The translations under genes and the position numbers were made by a program. The notes beneath the pieces were generated by a model. That model saw nothing but the letters and a program-made list of their open reading frames with translations. It searched no databases and was not told the origin of the DNA. Shown one piece after another: positions 1-7,797 of a stretch of DNA of 36,626 bases (position 1 is its first letter; every line of letters begins with the position of its first letter). Source of the stretch: a virus; the IMG/VR virus record IMGVR_UViG_3300042892_005955, positions 1 through 36,626 of that record, one strand, 5' to 3'.

Positions 1-792
1 TCAAGATGAGGAATTTTTGTTAGTAGGTAAAACATCATTTTTAATTAAGAAATATTTTATGAAAAGACCCGGAACATCCCACTCCCACCATTTTACTTTA
101 TAGTAAGGACTTGAACTATTTGCATGATGATTGTTATGTAGGCCACTACCCAACATTAGTATATTCATCCAAGTATTATTTCTACTGTTGTCAGGTGTGT
201 CAAAATTTCGATAACCCCATTTATGACCTACAATGTCTACAAGTATACTACTAGTGTGAAAAGTCCAAACGGCACTTGCACTTATTAAGAACAACGCTAT
301 TTTGTAATCAAATAAAGCAATAATACCGTAAACAACAAACACAAACTCAAGATAGTGTTTATGTAAAAGCACATGCAATCGATCTTTAGTTAAGTCCGAT
401 ACTAACTTAGGAGAGAACTTAACTTTTGGCCAGTTAACTAACCAAACATCATACCATTTATTATGAACAGGTGATTGAGGATCTTTGGTTGTATCAGAAT
501 ATCGATGATGTATTCTATGACCACCTACCCATCCGTAACTACTACCAAGACAAGTCATGGCACCAAGAAGTATTAAGATTATTTCTTTCCAACGAGCAGT
601 TTCAAAACTTCTATGAGCAGTTAGTCTATGATATCCAATCTCACCGCCAATCTTTCCAAAGAGAATCCATCCTGCAAGAGTAAACCAAAGATAAGATAAA
701 TCCCATTGAATGAAAAATAATGTAAGTAGAACAAGATGATGGAAAACAATCAATATCTTGAATTGTATGTCCATGTTAGGTTTTTTAATCAT
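1..792 (-). CDS. Membrane fatty acid desaturase-like protein (copy 1)
   Basis: A membrane di-iron desaturase of the acyl-CoA/acyl-lipid delta-9 type (PF00487 family). Enzymes of this family use O2 and an electron donor to put a double bond into an acyl chain. All three histidine boxes are visible: HRLTAH at 55-60, HRIHH at 92-96 and HNNHH at 219-223. Hydrophobic segments lie around residues 15-50, 70-90 and 150-185. At 263 residues it matches short bacterial members, and no cytochrome b5 or other redox domain is fused. Its ATG overlaps the stop of the upstream hydroxylase-like gene by 4 nt, so the two are probably translationally coupled. It is most like copy 2 (shared GKIGGE..G..HR and HKWGYRNF segments). 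The substrate cannot be read from sequence; hydroxylase activity on a non-lipid substrate is possible in this superfamily. The stop codon is at the very start of the window. Confidence 0.9.
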   Translation of the reverse strand: MIKKPNMDIQFKILIVFHHLVLLTLFFIQWDLSYLWFTLAGWILFGKIGGEIGYHRLTAHRSFETARWKEIILILLGAMTCLGSSYGWVGGHRIHHRYSDTTKDPQSPVHNKWYDVWLVNWPKVKFSPKLVSDLTKDRLHVLLHKHYLEFVFVVYGIIALFDYKIALFLISASAVWTFHTSSILVDIVGHKWGYRNFDTPDNSRNNTWMNILMLGSGLHNNHHANSSSPYYKVKWWEWDVPGLFIKYFLIKNDVLPTNKNSSS

Positions 793-1610
793 AGTCTCTC
801 CTTAATCCGTGGCCCGTTGTATTTACTGATAGACCTTTCTATCAACTCCTCTAATTTTTTGTTCGTAGTCGTGTCGCTATATAATGCAATATCTAATCTA
901 TCTTGGTCACTATAATTTTTCATGGCATGTGGATATAAACTATTGAAGTAGTATGCTTTTCCAGGAACAAAACTTCCTACATATGAATCAGGGTCGTTCT
1001 TATAAAAATCCAATGATTCAAATTTACTACGATTAGAAGGCATATTTTTACTAACCAAGAAAGCAACATCTTTATGTTGTCTAATAGGTATATGTATTAT
1101 GCACTGTTCAGGTTTGTTATACTGTTTAATCACTGGATCGGCTTGATGACTATGCCATCCTAACCAGTTACCGGGTTTAGCTTTAATCAACTTACACAAA
1201 CTAGGATGATCTGTTATCTCGCTAACTAATTTCATTAAATATGGGTACTTTAGTGATTCGGATGTGTAGTGCCATGCTCTATCTTTTATATCCACATCAT
1301 AATAATGTGTAATTTTTGACATGTCGCCGTTATCGCTCCAGGCAAAAGTTTCAGATACAATGGACGGGTGATTTTTTGGATGGTATGTAATTAAAGTGCA
1401 GTGTTCATAGTTATCATATATTTTTTTAGAATCAGAATGATTTTCTATACCAAGCAGTTGCAGATTTGTCGGAGTCATAAACGGGGCAACATAATTATAC
1501 CAATTATTGTTTGCCGAGTCCGCTTCTTGTAATAAGCATTCTATATCTATTTCGATGTCCAATTCCATATATGGAATCTCTCTAAGAGAATCAATTAGGT
1601 GCTGTTTCAT
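789..1610 (-). CDS. Aspartyl/asparaginyl beta-hydroxylase-like oxygenase
   Basis: Probable 2-oxoglutarate/Fe(II)-dependent oxygenase of 273 residues. The C-terminal half has the cupin-type pattern: WHSHQ at 152-156, a beta strand IIHIPI at 171-176, then a distal His (H228 in YPHAM) and an Arg (R238) ten residues later that would bind 2-oxoglutarate. No clear HxD carboxylate ligand is present, which fits the aspartyl/asparaginyl beta-hydroxylase group, where AspH binds iron with two histidines. The N-terminal 120 residues match nothing I recognise. The gene sits between two desaturases, overlapping the upstream one by 20 nt and the downstream one by 4 nt, so the three are very likely one transcript. 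The substrate is unknown; a desaturate-then-hydroxylate pair is an inference from context. Confidence 0.7.
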   Translation of the reverse strand: MKQHLIDSLREIPYMELDIEIDIECLLQEADSANNNWYNYVAPFMTPTNLQLLGIENHSDSKKIYDNYEHCTLITYHPKNHPSIVSETFAWSDNGDMSKITHYYDVDIKDRAWHYTSESLKYPYLMKLVSEITDHPSLCKLIKAKPGNWLGWHSHQADPVIKQYNKPEQCIIHIPIRQHKDVAFLVSKNMPSNRSKFESLDFYKNDPDSYVGSFVPGKAYYFNSLYPHAMKNYSDQDRLDIALYSDTTTNKKLEELIERSISKYNGPRIKERL

Positions 1611-2367
1611 GTTTAATTAAGAAATATTTAATAAAAAGTCCCCATATGTCCCATTCACCGGGTTTCTGTACATATGTGTAATCTCCCGGGTTACCATGAT
1701 GATTATTATGCAATCCACTGCCACCAGTAAAAATGTTTACCCATATATTGTTTCTACTTTGATCAGTTGTTTCAAAATTTCTATATCCCCACTTATGACA
1801 AACAATGTCTATCAATAACGAACCCACATGAAATTGTGTGAACGCGGGTAATACTATCATAAAAATTAACAAGGTGAAATCAATAGCACCTATTGACAAT
1901 AAGACTAACAGACACAACTCAAAATACCAACGATGTATAAACATGTGCCATGGATCTCTAACTAAATCCGATACGTATCTAGGCTTAATGATAAAGGGCT
2001 TCCAATCAAGTGCCCAAATTTTAATCCAGTGTTGTTGATACGGGCTGTGTGGGTCTTCTGGTTGATCCGCATTAACATGATGAGTTCGATGTGTTCCGAC
2101 CCAGGACAATGTACTACCGACCATGTTTAGGCTACCTAGTATTAACAACACTCTTTCTTTCCATTTTTCTGTTTTAAAGCTTTTGTGAGAAAAATATCTA
2201 TGGAAGCCAACCTCCCCGCCTATTTTACCAATCAATATCAGTGATACAATAAAAATTATCCAATGGTACCATGCTGGTGAGGCAAAAAAGAACGCAAGAA
2301 ACAACAGTATGTGATTGGTAATCAATACAATTCGTAATTTGGTTATAATCGATAGAAAGTTAAACAT
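1591..2367 (-). CDS. Membrane fatty acid desaturase-like protein (copy 2)
   Basis: A 258-residue membrane di-iron desaturase-like protein with complete histidine boxes: HRYFSH at 56-61, HRTHH at 93-97 and HNNHH at 220-224. Hydrophobic spans around 12-50, 72-90 and 150-185 fit the usual four-helix membrane topology. It is clearly a relative of copy 1 but not a recent duplicate, as many positions differ. It is the first gene of a three-gene minus-strand unit (desaturase, hydroxylase-like, desaturase). A GATAAATAC motif about 30 nt upstream of the ATG could be its promoter. No strong Shine-Dalgarno sequence precedes the ATG. No electron donor such as ferredoxin or rubredoxin is encoded beside it, so host redox proteins would be needed. 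Confidence 0.9.
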   Translation of the reverse strand: MFNFLSIITKLRIVLITNHILLFLAFFFASPAWYHWIIFIVSLILIGKIGGEVGFHRYFSHKSFKTEKWKERVLLILGSLNMVGSTLSWVGTHRTHHVNADQPEDPHSPYQQHWIKIWALDWKPFIIKPRYVSDLVRDPWHMFIHRWYFELCLLVLLSIGAIDFTLLIFMIVLPAFTQFHVGSLLIDIVCHKWGYRNFETTDQSRNNIWVNIFTGGSGLHNNHHGNPGDYTYVQKPGEWDIWGLFIKYFLIKHETAPN

Positions 2368-2396
2368 GCTGAATAATAGGAACTAAATATGTGAAT

Positions 2397-2405
2397 GTAT
2401 TTATC
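2397..2405 (-). promoter_or_regulatory. T4-late-like promoter motif GATAAATAC
   Basis: GATAAATAC on the minus strand lies about 30 nt upstream of the ATG of the minus-strand desaturase (copy 2), in a 61-nt divergent intergenic region. It resembles the T4 late consensus TATAAATA. Similar motifs occur in the other two divergent gaps of this block. Assignment as a late promoter is inference. Confidence 0.45.
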
Positions 2406-2428
2406 ACCCCCTTATATCACAAAATAAT

Positions 2429-3973
2429 ATGCACGGTTTAATGTTAACAGGATTTATGTCAACTTTTGGTAAGTCTGGTTATCGGCGCACCGCCGGCGCA
2501 CATAGAATTGCAACTCACTTGAGACAACTAGGTTGGGATATTGAGGTTTTAGATTTTGTTATGGGCTGGTCATTAGAACAACTCAAAGAATTCACGGTTT
2601 CTAGAGTTACATCATCAACAAAATTTATCGGATTCGGGGGTACATTTCCTATATGGAGTCCGGTACTAGACTCATATTTCACATGGGTCAAAGAAAAATA
2701 TCCAACCGTTAAAATAATTGCCGGCGGTCAAATTAGCAATCTATACAAGATAAAAGCAGATTGGTATATTGATGGTTTTGGTGAAAGAGCGATTGTAGCA
2801 TTATTGAAACACCTGACAGGCAACAGCTCAGAAAAACTAAAATATCAAATATTTTCAAACGGTAGAAAAATAATAAAAGGAAACTTAGATTACCCTTCGT
2901 TCCCCATGAAGTCACTGTCAATTAAATATCAGGACAGAGACTTTATAAATCAACATGAAACTTTGGTCACTGAACTGGGTAGGGGATGTGTGTTCAACTG
3001 TAAGTTTTGTAATTTTCCAATACTAGGAGTTAAAGAAGATCACTCCCGAGACGCTGAAGATTTGTACATAGAACTACAAGACACATATGATAGATACGGC
3101 GTAACGTCATATCATTTGGCGGACGAAACAGTCAATGACTACACTGAGAAATTAGAAAAGTTTGCCGGGGCCGTACGGAGATTAAATTTTAAACCATCAA
3201 TGGTTGGATTCGCTAGAGCCGACCTATTTGCTTCCAGGAAGCAAGACTGGGACATCATGATGGAGATGGGCTTTGTGGGGCATCATTATGGAATTGAGTC
3301 TACCAACATTGATTCTCTAAAAGAAGTAGGCAAGGGGATGCATCCAGATAAATTGCTATCGGGATTACTTGAGGGGCGTGAGTACTTTAAAAAACACGGA
3401 GCATACAAAGGACAAGTGAGTTTGATTGCCGGATTACCGCATGAAACATCAGCGAGTTTGGAAAAATCATTGACTTGGTTCAACAACAACTGGAAAACAG
3501 AAAGTATAATGTTATTTCCGTTGTACATTCCAAAGAATGATGGCAAAGATACTGCATCAAAATTGACATTAGAATGGGAAGAACAGGGATATAGAGAAAC
3601 GCCAACAGACTTATTTCCTAGTATACTTAGGAAATATTCTAAGCTACCATCTCAGTATGGTGTAGGTGATAGCTTATTAGAGCATACCGGGTTGAGTTGG
3701 GAAAATGATATTTGGAACATAGAAGAAGTATATAAAAGAATTTTTGATTTTTATATGTCACCAAATTACAGCACTGTGTACGGACCAGTAGTGTGGAGTG
3801 TTTCAGAATGGATGTTAGCTTTTGAAAAGCCATTTGAATATTTCATTGACAAAACTATTGCTGATATCAAATCCGAACAACAAGTTTCAGGAATCATGTT
3901 AGAATCTGTTATCAGGAAACAACAACACTTGATACAAAGTTACATCACAAAGAAATTAAATTGGAAAGCATAG
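2429..3973 (+). CDS. Radical SAM protein with B12-binding-like N-terminal domain
   Basis: A 514-residue radical SAM enzyme. The [4Fe-4S] cluster motif CX3CX2C is at C187, C191 and C194 (GCVFNCKFC). The first 150 residues have the layout of a cobalamin-binding Rossmann domain seen in B12-dependent radical SAM methyltransferases and related enzymes, including a KIIAGG strand end near 95-100 and DGFGE at 115-119, but the classical DxHxxG cobalamin motif is not visible. Enzymes of this class often methylate unreactive carbons or rearrange carbon skeletons; the substrate here is unknown. The gene stands alone on the plus strand, divergent from the desaturase unit, and ends inside a strong inverted repeat that probably terminates transcription. 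No clear ribosome binding site precedes the ATG. The IscU and MetK genes elsewhere in the window could support its cluster and SAM supply. Confidence 0.85.
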   Translation: MHGLMLTGFMSTFGKSGYRRTAGAHRIATHLRQLGWDIEVLDFVMGWSLEQLKEFTVSRVTSSTKFIGFGGTFPIWSPVLDSYFTWVKEKYPTVKIIAGGQISNLYKIKADWYIDGFGERAIVALLKHLTGNSSEKLKYQIFSNGRKIIKGNLDYPSFPMKSLSIKYQDRDFINQHETLVTELGRGCVFNCKFCNFPILGVKEDHSRDAEDLYIELQDTYDRYGVTSYHLADETVNDYTEKLEKFAGAVRRLNFKPSMVGFARADLFASRKQDWDIMMEMGFVGHHYGIESTNIDSLKEVGKGMHPDKLLSGLLEGREYFKKHGAYKGQVSLIAGLPHETSASLEKSLTWFNNNWKTESIMLFPLYIPKNDGKDTASKLTLEWEEQGYRETPTDLFPSILRKYSKLPSQYGVGDSLLEHTGLSWENDIWNIEEVYKRIFDFYMSPNYSTVYGPVVWSVSEWMLAFEKPFEYFIDKTIADIKSEQQVSGIMLESVIRKQQHLIQSYITKKLNWKA

Positions 3974-3991
3974 ACTGTGTACAGTCTATGC
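3968..3991. terminator. Bidirectional terminator-like hairpin
   Basis: A perfect 10-bp inverted repeat (arms GCATAGACTG and CAGTCTATGC, loop TGTA) sits between two convergent genes. The TAG stop of the radical SAM gene is inside the left arm. On the plus strand it is followed after about nine bases by a run of six T, as in an intrinsic terminator. On the minus strand it is followed by TTTCC, so it may serve both directions. Confidence 0.75.
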
Positions 3992-3997
3992 AGTTAA

Positions 3998-4885
3998 TTA
4001 TTTTTTGTTAAAAAATGATGATCTTTCTGATAGTGTCAATCTCTTATAATCAGAACCTGTCAAATTTTTGTTCGCTATAAAAATTCCTTGCTCACTGAAT
4101 TTATTTTTCAATACAGCGGAATCCATCACTTTAGACAATAGCATTGTTTGGTTTCTAACAGATTGTTGATCCATCGACGGACTCACTACAAATCCAAATC
4201 TACCTGCCGGCGTCGTAAACATCGGAATAGCAGGAACATTGTCAATGCGTATATTATCGTCTAGATTAGCAACTAATCTTACTGCCCCACTGTCTATTTG
4301 CTTTTTTACGGCTGTGTAGGGTACTATCACGTAATCAATATGTTTCCCCATTAAATCTACTATTGCAGGGCCCACTCCCTTATAAGGTACGTCTATTGCC
4401 GCTTTTGCCTGCATGTGGGCAATTAAGTTTTTTGTTACAAATGCGTTTCCTAACGCTCCGCTACCAAATGTCACTTTATCATTTTTAATGTTATCTAGAA
4501 CACCTGACAACGATCTGGTATTTTCTACATGCGTCAATAGAACTAGAGGACTTTCCCCTATCATTTTTATGTATATCAAATTCTCCGGATCATATTTTAC
4601 TACGTTTTGATCTAGCATATTAGTATGTACCAACTGTGATTGTGATGCCAAACATAATACTCTAGGGTCTGCATTTTTAATGCATTCATTCATAGCTACT
4701 ACGCCGCCGGCGCCGGGCTTGCTAATTATAACTGCGGTGTGACCTAACTCAGTTATAGCCTCTTCGACTAACATCCCTACGATATGTTGTCCACCGCCCG
4801 GCGGGAATCCTACTAGTATATTATATTGTTGCGCATGTGCAATGCTATTAAAAGCAAGCAAAACCATTAAAAAAATTTTCTTCAT
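3998..4885 (-). CDS. TctC/Bug-family periplasmic solute-binding protein
   Basis: A 295-residue protein of the tripartite tricarboxylate transporter substrate-binding family (TctC, or Bug receptors). In bacteria these bind carboxylates or other small solutes in the periplasm and deliver them to the TctAB membrane proteins. Residues 1-18 are a typical Sec signal peptide (MKK, hydrophobic core, AHA just before QQ). The family hallmarks follow: GFPPGGGQ at 26-33, SKPGAGG at 55-61 and a VPYKG segment in the middle. Length is slightly below the usual 310-330. No TctA or TctB is present, so it is an orphan receptor. It has its own GAGG-type ribosome binding site and follows the first PP-loop gene by 59 nt. 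The family is hugely expanded in Burkholderiales, hinting at the host from which it was taken. Its role in infection is unknown. Confidence 0.88.
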   Translation of the reverse strand: MKKIFLMVLLAFNSIAHAQQYNILVGFPPGGGQHIVGMLVEEAITELGHTAVIISKPGAGGVVAMNECIKNADPRVLCLASQSQLVHTNMLDQNVVKYDPENLIYIKMIGESPLVLLTHVENTRSLSGVLDNIKNDKVTFGSGALGNAFVTKNLIAHMQAKAAIDVPYKGVGPAIVDLMGKHIDYVIVPYTAVKKQIDSGAVRLVANLDDNIRIDNVPAIPMFTTPAGRFGFVVSPSMDQQSVRNQTMLLSKVMDSAVLKNKFSEQGIFIANKNLTGSDYKRLTLSERSSFFNKK

Positions 4886-4944
4886 TTAGTGTACCTCATT
4901 AGTGTTTTTCTCTGTATATAATTTATCTGTGAATAGTAGTACCA

Positions 4945-6057
4945 TTAAATATTCCCAACTTTATATCTTCGAGATAGAAGGCCTTGCATTTCATTTTTAG
5001 CGGCGGATATCCATTCTTTATGCAGGCCTCGCCAGTTATCTATGTAGCTTTTAAACTCAGGTCTAGTTAATAAGTATAGGTCTCTGGATCTACCAGCATC
5101 GTTAACCGCGACGGGTTTATTCGCTTGAAACTTAGTTTGATCCCAAGTTGTGTATATTAAAGGTATCGTTAATCTACGCATTTGTTCGAGTCGATCATCA
5201 TCGTTTCTTTTAAATATTTTAATATCATGCAAGTGTCTCAGTTCAGGATGTAATTTAAAGTATTCCAATAATCTATAAGACTGTTCAAATACAATGTCGG
5301 GCATGTCAGGAGTCCAATAGAAAAATTCAGCTACGTTGTTCATACACAGTCTCTCTTTTGTATCTTTAGCCACTACGTTTGCTGCTCTATCGTGAAAAAA
5401 CAAATAAAACTGATTGTCTTCTGAAAACACCTCAGGCTTATCTACACCATATATCTCGCATACTTTTCCTGTTTGTATAAGTAAGCTGTCTGAAAAGGTA
5501 CGTTGTCTCATAATCTCAAATGCACCTAAGTAATGACCAGTAACAAAAAAAGTATCATCGTTGAGTTTTGATTTAGGATCATTTTTAAAAATATCATCTA
5601 TTTTTATCTTAATGTTCGGGTGTTCTTTAGCTAACCAGTCTAACGTTGGTTTGATACAAAAGTCCCATTCAGAAAATATATTTTCTGCACCTGTAATAGT
5701 TGTGTTTGGTGTGTACAGTTTACTTTCAACTGAGTGACTGTATTTCACATATACTTCATCCAAATGAATATTGTTGTTGATAAATGTCATTAAAATGTTA
5801 TGACTGTCTGGGCCACCACTGTAATTTAAAATTAAATAGTCATACGTGTCTCTAAGCTGTTGGGCACGTTCTTTATAAAGTGTATCCAGTGGCCTCTTAC
5901 CTAAGGTATGTAATCTATTTTTAGAAAAGTTTTCCCACACTTCGTTGTTAAAAGACCATTCTATTTTTTTACCACTGATGCTAGAGTCATAAAGTGCATG
6001 TGATTTATTATAATAGAATTTACCATCTACAACGTAGTGACCTAAATTTTGTTCCAT
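4945..6057 (-). CDS. PP-loop ATPase superfamily protein (first copy)
   Basis: A 370-residue protein with the PP-loop signature SGGPDS at 80-85, preceded by a hydrophobic strand (YLILNY). This is the ATP-pyrophosphatase fold of asparagine synthetase, GMP synthetase, QueC and thiolation enzymes, which activate a substrate by adenylation. The rest of the protein does not match a specific family I can name, so the acceptor is unknown. The start chosen is the ATG at 6057; a longer reading frame begins at 6108 but would extend into the start of the divergent Rieske gene, and the shorter start sits just behind a GATAAATA motif. A second PP-loop gene lies 0.9 kb away across the Rieske gene. A role in amide or thio-group formation together with the neighbouring oxygenases is speculative. 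Confidence 0.7.
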   Translation of the reverse strand: MEQNLGHYVVDGKFYYNKSHALYDSSISGKKIEWSFNNEVWENFSKNRLHTLGKRPLDTLYKERAQQLRDTYDYLILNYSGGPDSHNILMTFINNNIHLDEVYVKYSHSVESKLYTPNTTITGAENIFSEWDFCIKPTLDWLAKEHPNIKIKIDDIFKNDPKSKLNDDTFFVTGHYLGAFEIMRQRTFSDSLLIQTGKVCEIYGVDKPEVFSEDNQFYLFFHDRAANVVAKDTKERLCMNNVAEFFYWTPDMPDIVFEQSYRLLEYFKLHPELRHLHDIKIFKRNDDDRLEQMRRLTIPLIYTTWDQTKFQANKPVAVNDAGRSRDLYLLTRPEFKSYIDNWRGLHKEWISAAKNEMQGLLSRRYKVGNI

Positions 6058-6060
6058 GTT

Positions 6061-6070
6061 GATATTTATC
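6061..6070 (-). promoter_or_regulatory. T4-late-like promoter motif next to a start codon
   Basis: GATAAATATC on the minus strand ends 3 nt before the ATG of the PP-loop gene. If it works like the T4 late element (TATAAATA at -13 to -6), transcription would begin at about the A of the ATG, giving a leaderless mRNA. This is inference from spacing only. Confidence 0.4.
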
Positions 6071-6087
6071 GAGAGATACATACACAA

Positions 6088-6096
6088 ACTAAATAT
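6088..6096 (+). promoter_or_regulatory. Possible late-type promoter for the Rieske gene
   Basis: ACTAAATAT on the plus strand lies 4 nt before the ATG at 6101 and is a weaker match to TATAAATA. With T4 late spacing the predicted transcription start is again at the ATG. Weak on its own, it is recorded because the same arrangement occurs on the facing gene. Confidence 0.3.
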
Positions 6097-6100
6097 TCGT

Positions 6101-6952
6101 ATGTTCAAGCACCCACCTAAAATCTTAGCGCATCGATCGGCAGTTAAAAATGGTAATTTTGTAACTCCTAAGTATATCTTAGGAAATGATTCAGAATACT
6201 TATTTAATAGATATTGCCCACATAGACGTTATCCAATGAATGAAGTGGGCGATGTATTGAAAGAATCGATGCTATGCAACTTTCACGGGTTTGAATGGGA
6301 CTTGAAGGGTGTACCTATCAATAACGATAGGCACATTAACTGTGGCAAAATGTCTACTGGGAAATCCGGATTACTATTCAAAGACTTTGTAGAGCCTGAA
6401 CATAAATGGGTTGATGATCTAGCCGGTGAAACATCACTAGAATACAGCCATGTACGTACCGGAACTAGTAAGGGCAGTTGGTTATGGATGATGGAAATAC
6501 AAGCTGACCTGTTGCATATACGACAGGGTAAAGATGCAGTACATCCCAACCTCAGTGAAGTAACCAATCTAGATAGCACTATACTGAATCAAGGAGATGG
6601 TTGGGCGTTACAAATTTGTAGTACTGGATGGTGGTTGTGTATCTATCCCTTTACGTTTGTAGAGTACAGTCAAGGATGTTTAGCTATAAATTGCACAACT
6701 CCACATGATATGAATAACGAATTTGGATTCGACTGGCACACTCAATACTATTTCAGACCAGAAATATCAACAGAACGTAGGGATGAATTTGAGTTTTATG
6801 TTGAACCAGTGTTCAAAGAAGATGTGGTAGCTATTGAAAAGCAAAAAGGGCCCTGGTTCCCAATTACAATTCCCTATAATAGACTAGAGGAACATTGTGT
6901 TCATTACGGGAAGTGGATCATGGCAAACAAAGTGCGTCAACAATCTCAGTAG
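6101..6952 (+). CDS. Rieske [2Fe-2S] non-haem iron oxygenase
   Basis: A 283-residue Rieske-type oxygenase. The Rieske cluster motif is complete: C39-P-H41, 17 residues, then C59-N-F-H62. The C-terminal part looks like a mononuclear iron catalytic domain, with a D..H pattern (ADLLH) and a second His nine residues on, and a later EDVVAIEKQKG segment typical of Rieske oxygenase alpha subunits, which supplies the Asp ligand. Such enzymes hydroxylate, demethylate or desaturate using electrons from a reductase that is not seen here. I chose the ATG at 6101 because an upstream in-frame ATG at 6056 would overlap the divergent PP-loop start. The last 35 nt overlap the convergent second PP-loop gene. 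The substrate is unknown. Length is short compared with the usual 330-450. Confidence 0.8.
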   Translation: MFKHPPKILAHRSAVKNGNFVTPKYILGNDSEYLFNRYCPHRRYPMNEVGDVLKESMLCNFHGFEWDLKGVPINNDRHINCGKMSTGKSGLLFKDFVEPEHKWVDDLAGETSLEYSHVRTGTSKGSWLWMMEIQADLLHIRQGKDAVHPNLSEVTNLDSTILNQGDGWALQICSTGWWLCIYPFTFVEYSQGCLAINCTTPHDMNNEFGFDWHTQYYFRPEISTERRDEFEFYVEPVFKEDVVAIEKQKGPWFPITIPYNRLEEHCVHYGKWIMANKVRQQSQ

Positions 6953-7793
6953 GAGTATATTTTTGAATGACACTGTTGATGGTACTACAGTAGTGTTTGT
7001 CAAACTCTAACATATATTCTGGTTTGGATTCTTTTGATGGAGTTAAATCTTTCTCAAACCCTACCATTTTAGCTCGTATGATAATATCATCCCACTTGGC
7101 TTGATGTATCAAAGCTTTGCTACTAACTGTTGACGTTTTACCCGGGACTTGATTGTTTATCAGTTGCTGTACTCTAGGTAGTTGCATGTAACTTAATATA
7201 ACTTCAGGTCTGTATTCATACCAGTCTGTTATTGCTGTTCTACCTATTGTTTTATGATAGATTGTCCAAAATTTAGCATCTTCTTCTAGTTCAAATACCC
7301 AATTTTCGTCATCTTGTTTTTTCCAGTATGGCTCTCCACTAGCTATAATAGGAGTATTGTCTAAGTATTCAGTTAATTTCATGTGCGGCAACCAACTGCT
7401 ACTAGTAGTCTTACACATAGACCAAATGTCATACGCATCATTCTCAAAGAATCGTTTCACATTAAAATCAATGACTGTATGTTTAACATTTAAATCCGTA
7501 CACACTTTAATAGCATGGTCAAATTCACGATAATTGAGCATGTCCTCATACTTAAATATGAAAACATTTATAGGTATCTTTAATTCTCTATATGTTCTTA
7601 AAACAACTTCGCTATCGATGCCACCGGAAAACATCAAATCTAATGGACCAGATATAATGTCTCTAATGTTACGTGCGTTTTCAAATAATTCATCATGGTA
7701 ATTCATGAGCGGTTGAGTTACTGTTTGCTTTAATACAAATTTAAAATCATCACCTTTACCTTGCCAAGCCAACCAATTGTTTTTATAAAACAT
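6918..7793 (-). CDS. PP-loop ATPase / asparagine synthase-like protein (second copy)
   Basis: A 291-residue protein carrying the PP-loop motif SGGIDS at 56-61 after a hydrophobic strand (LDLMF). The following strand-helix pattern (INVFIFKYED, then a helix and VKHTVIDF) is typical of the asparagine synthase C-terminal domain and related adenylating enzymes. No glutaminase domain is present, so free ammonia or another amine would be the nucleophile if it forms amides. It follows the desaturase copies 3 and 4 by only 4 nt and probably shares their transcript. Its 3' end overlaps the Rieske gene by 35 nt on the opposite strand. It is not a close copy of the other PP-loop protein. The exact reaction cannot be named from sequence. 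Confidence 0.72.
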   Translation of the reverse strand: MFYKNNWLAWQGKGDDFKFVLKQTVTQPLMNYHDELFENARNIRDIISGPLDLMFSGGIDSEVVLRTYRELKIPINVFIFKYEDMLNYREFDHAIKVCTDLNVKHTVIDFNVKRFFENDAYDIWSMCKTTSSSWLPHMKLTEYLDNTPIIASGEPYWKKQDDENWVFELEEDAKFWTIYHKTIGRTAITDWYEYRPEVILSYMQLPRVQQLINNQVPGKTSTVSSKALIHQAKWDDIIIRAKMVGFEKDLTPSKESKPEYMLEFDKHYCSTINSVIQKYTPTEIVDALCLP

Positions 7794-7797
7794 TAAG

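Noticed and set aside
6056-6108. Longer starts for the divergent PP-loop and Rieske genes
   Set aside because: The longer frames overlap each other head to head and add residues not typical of either family; the inner ATGs at 6057 and 6101 leave a 43-nt promoter gap.
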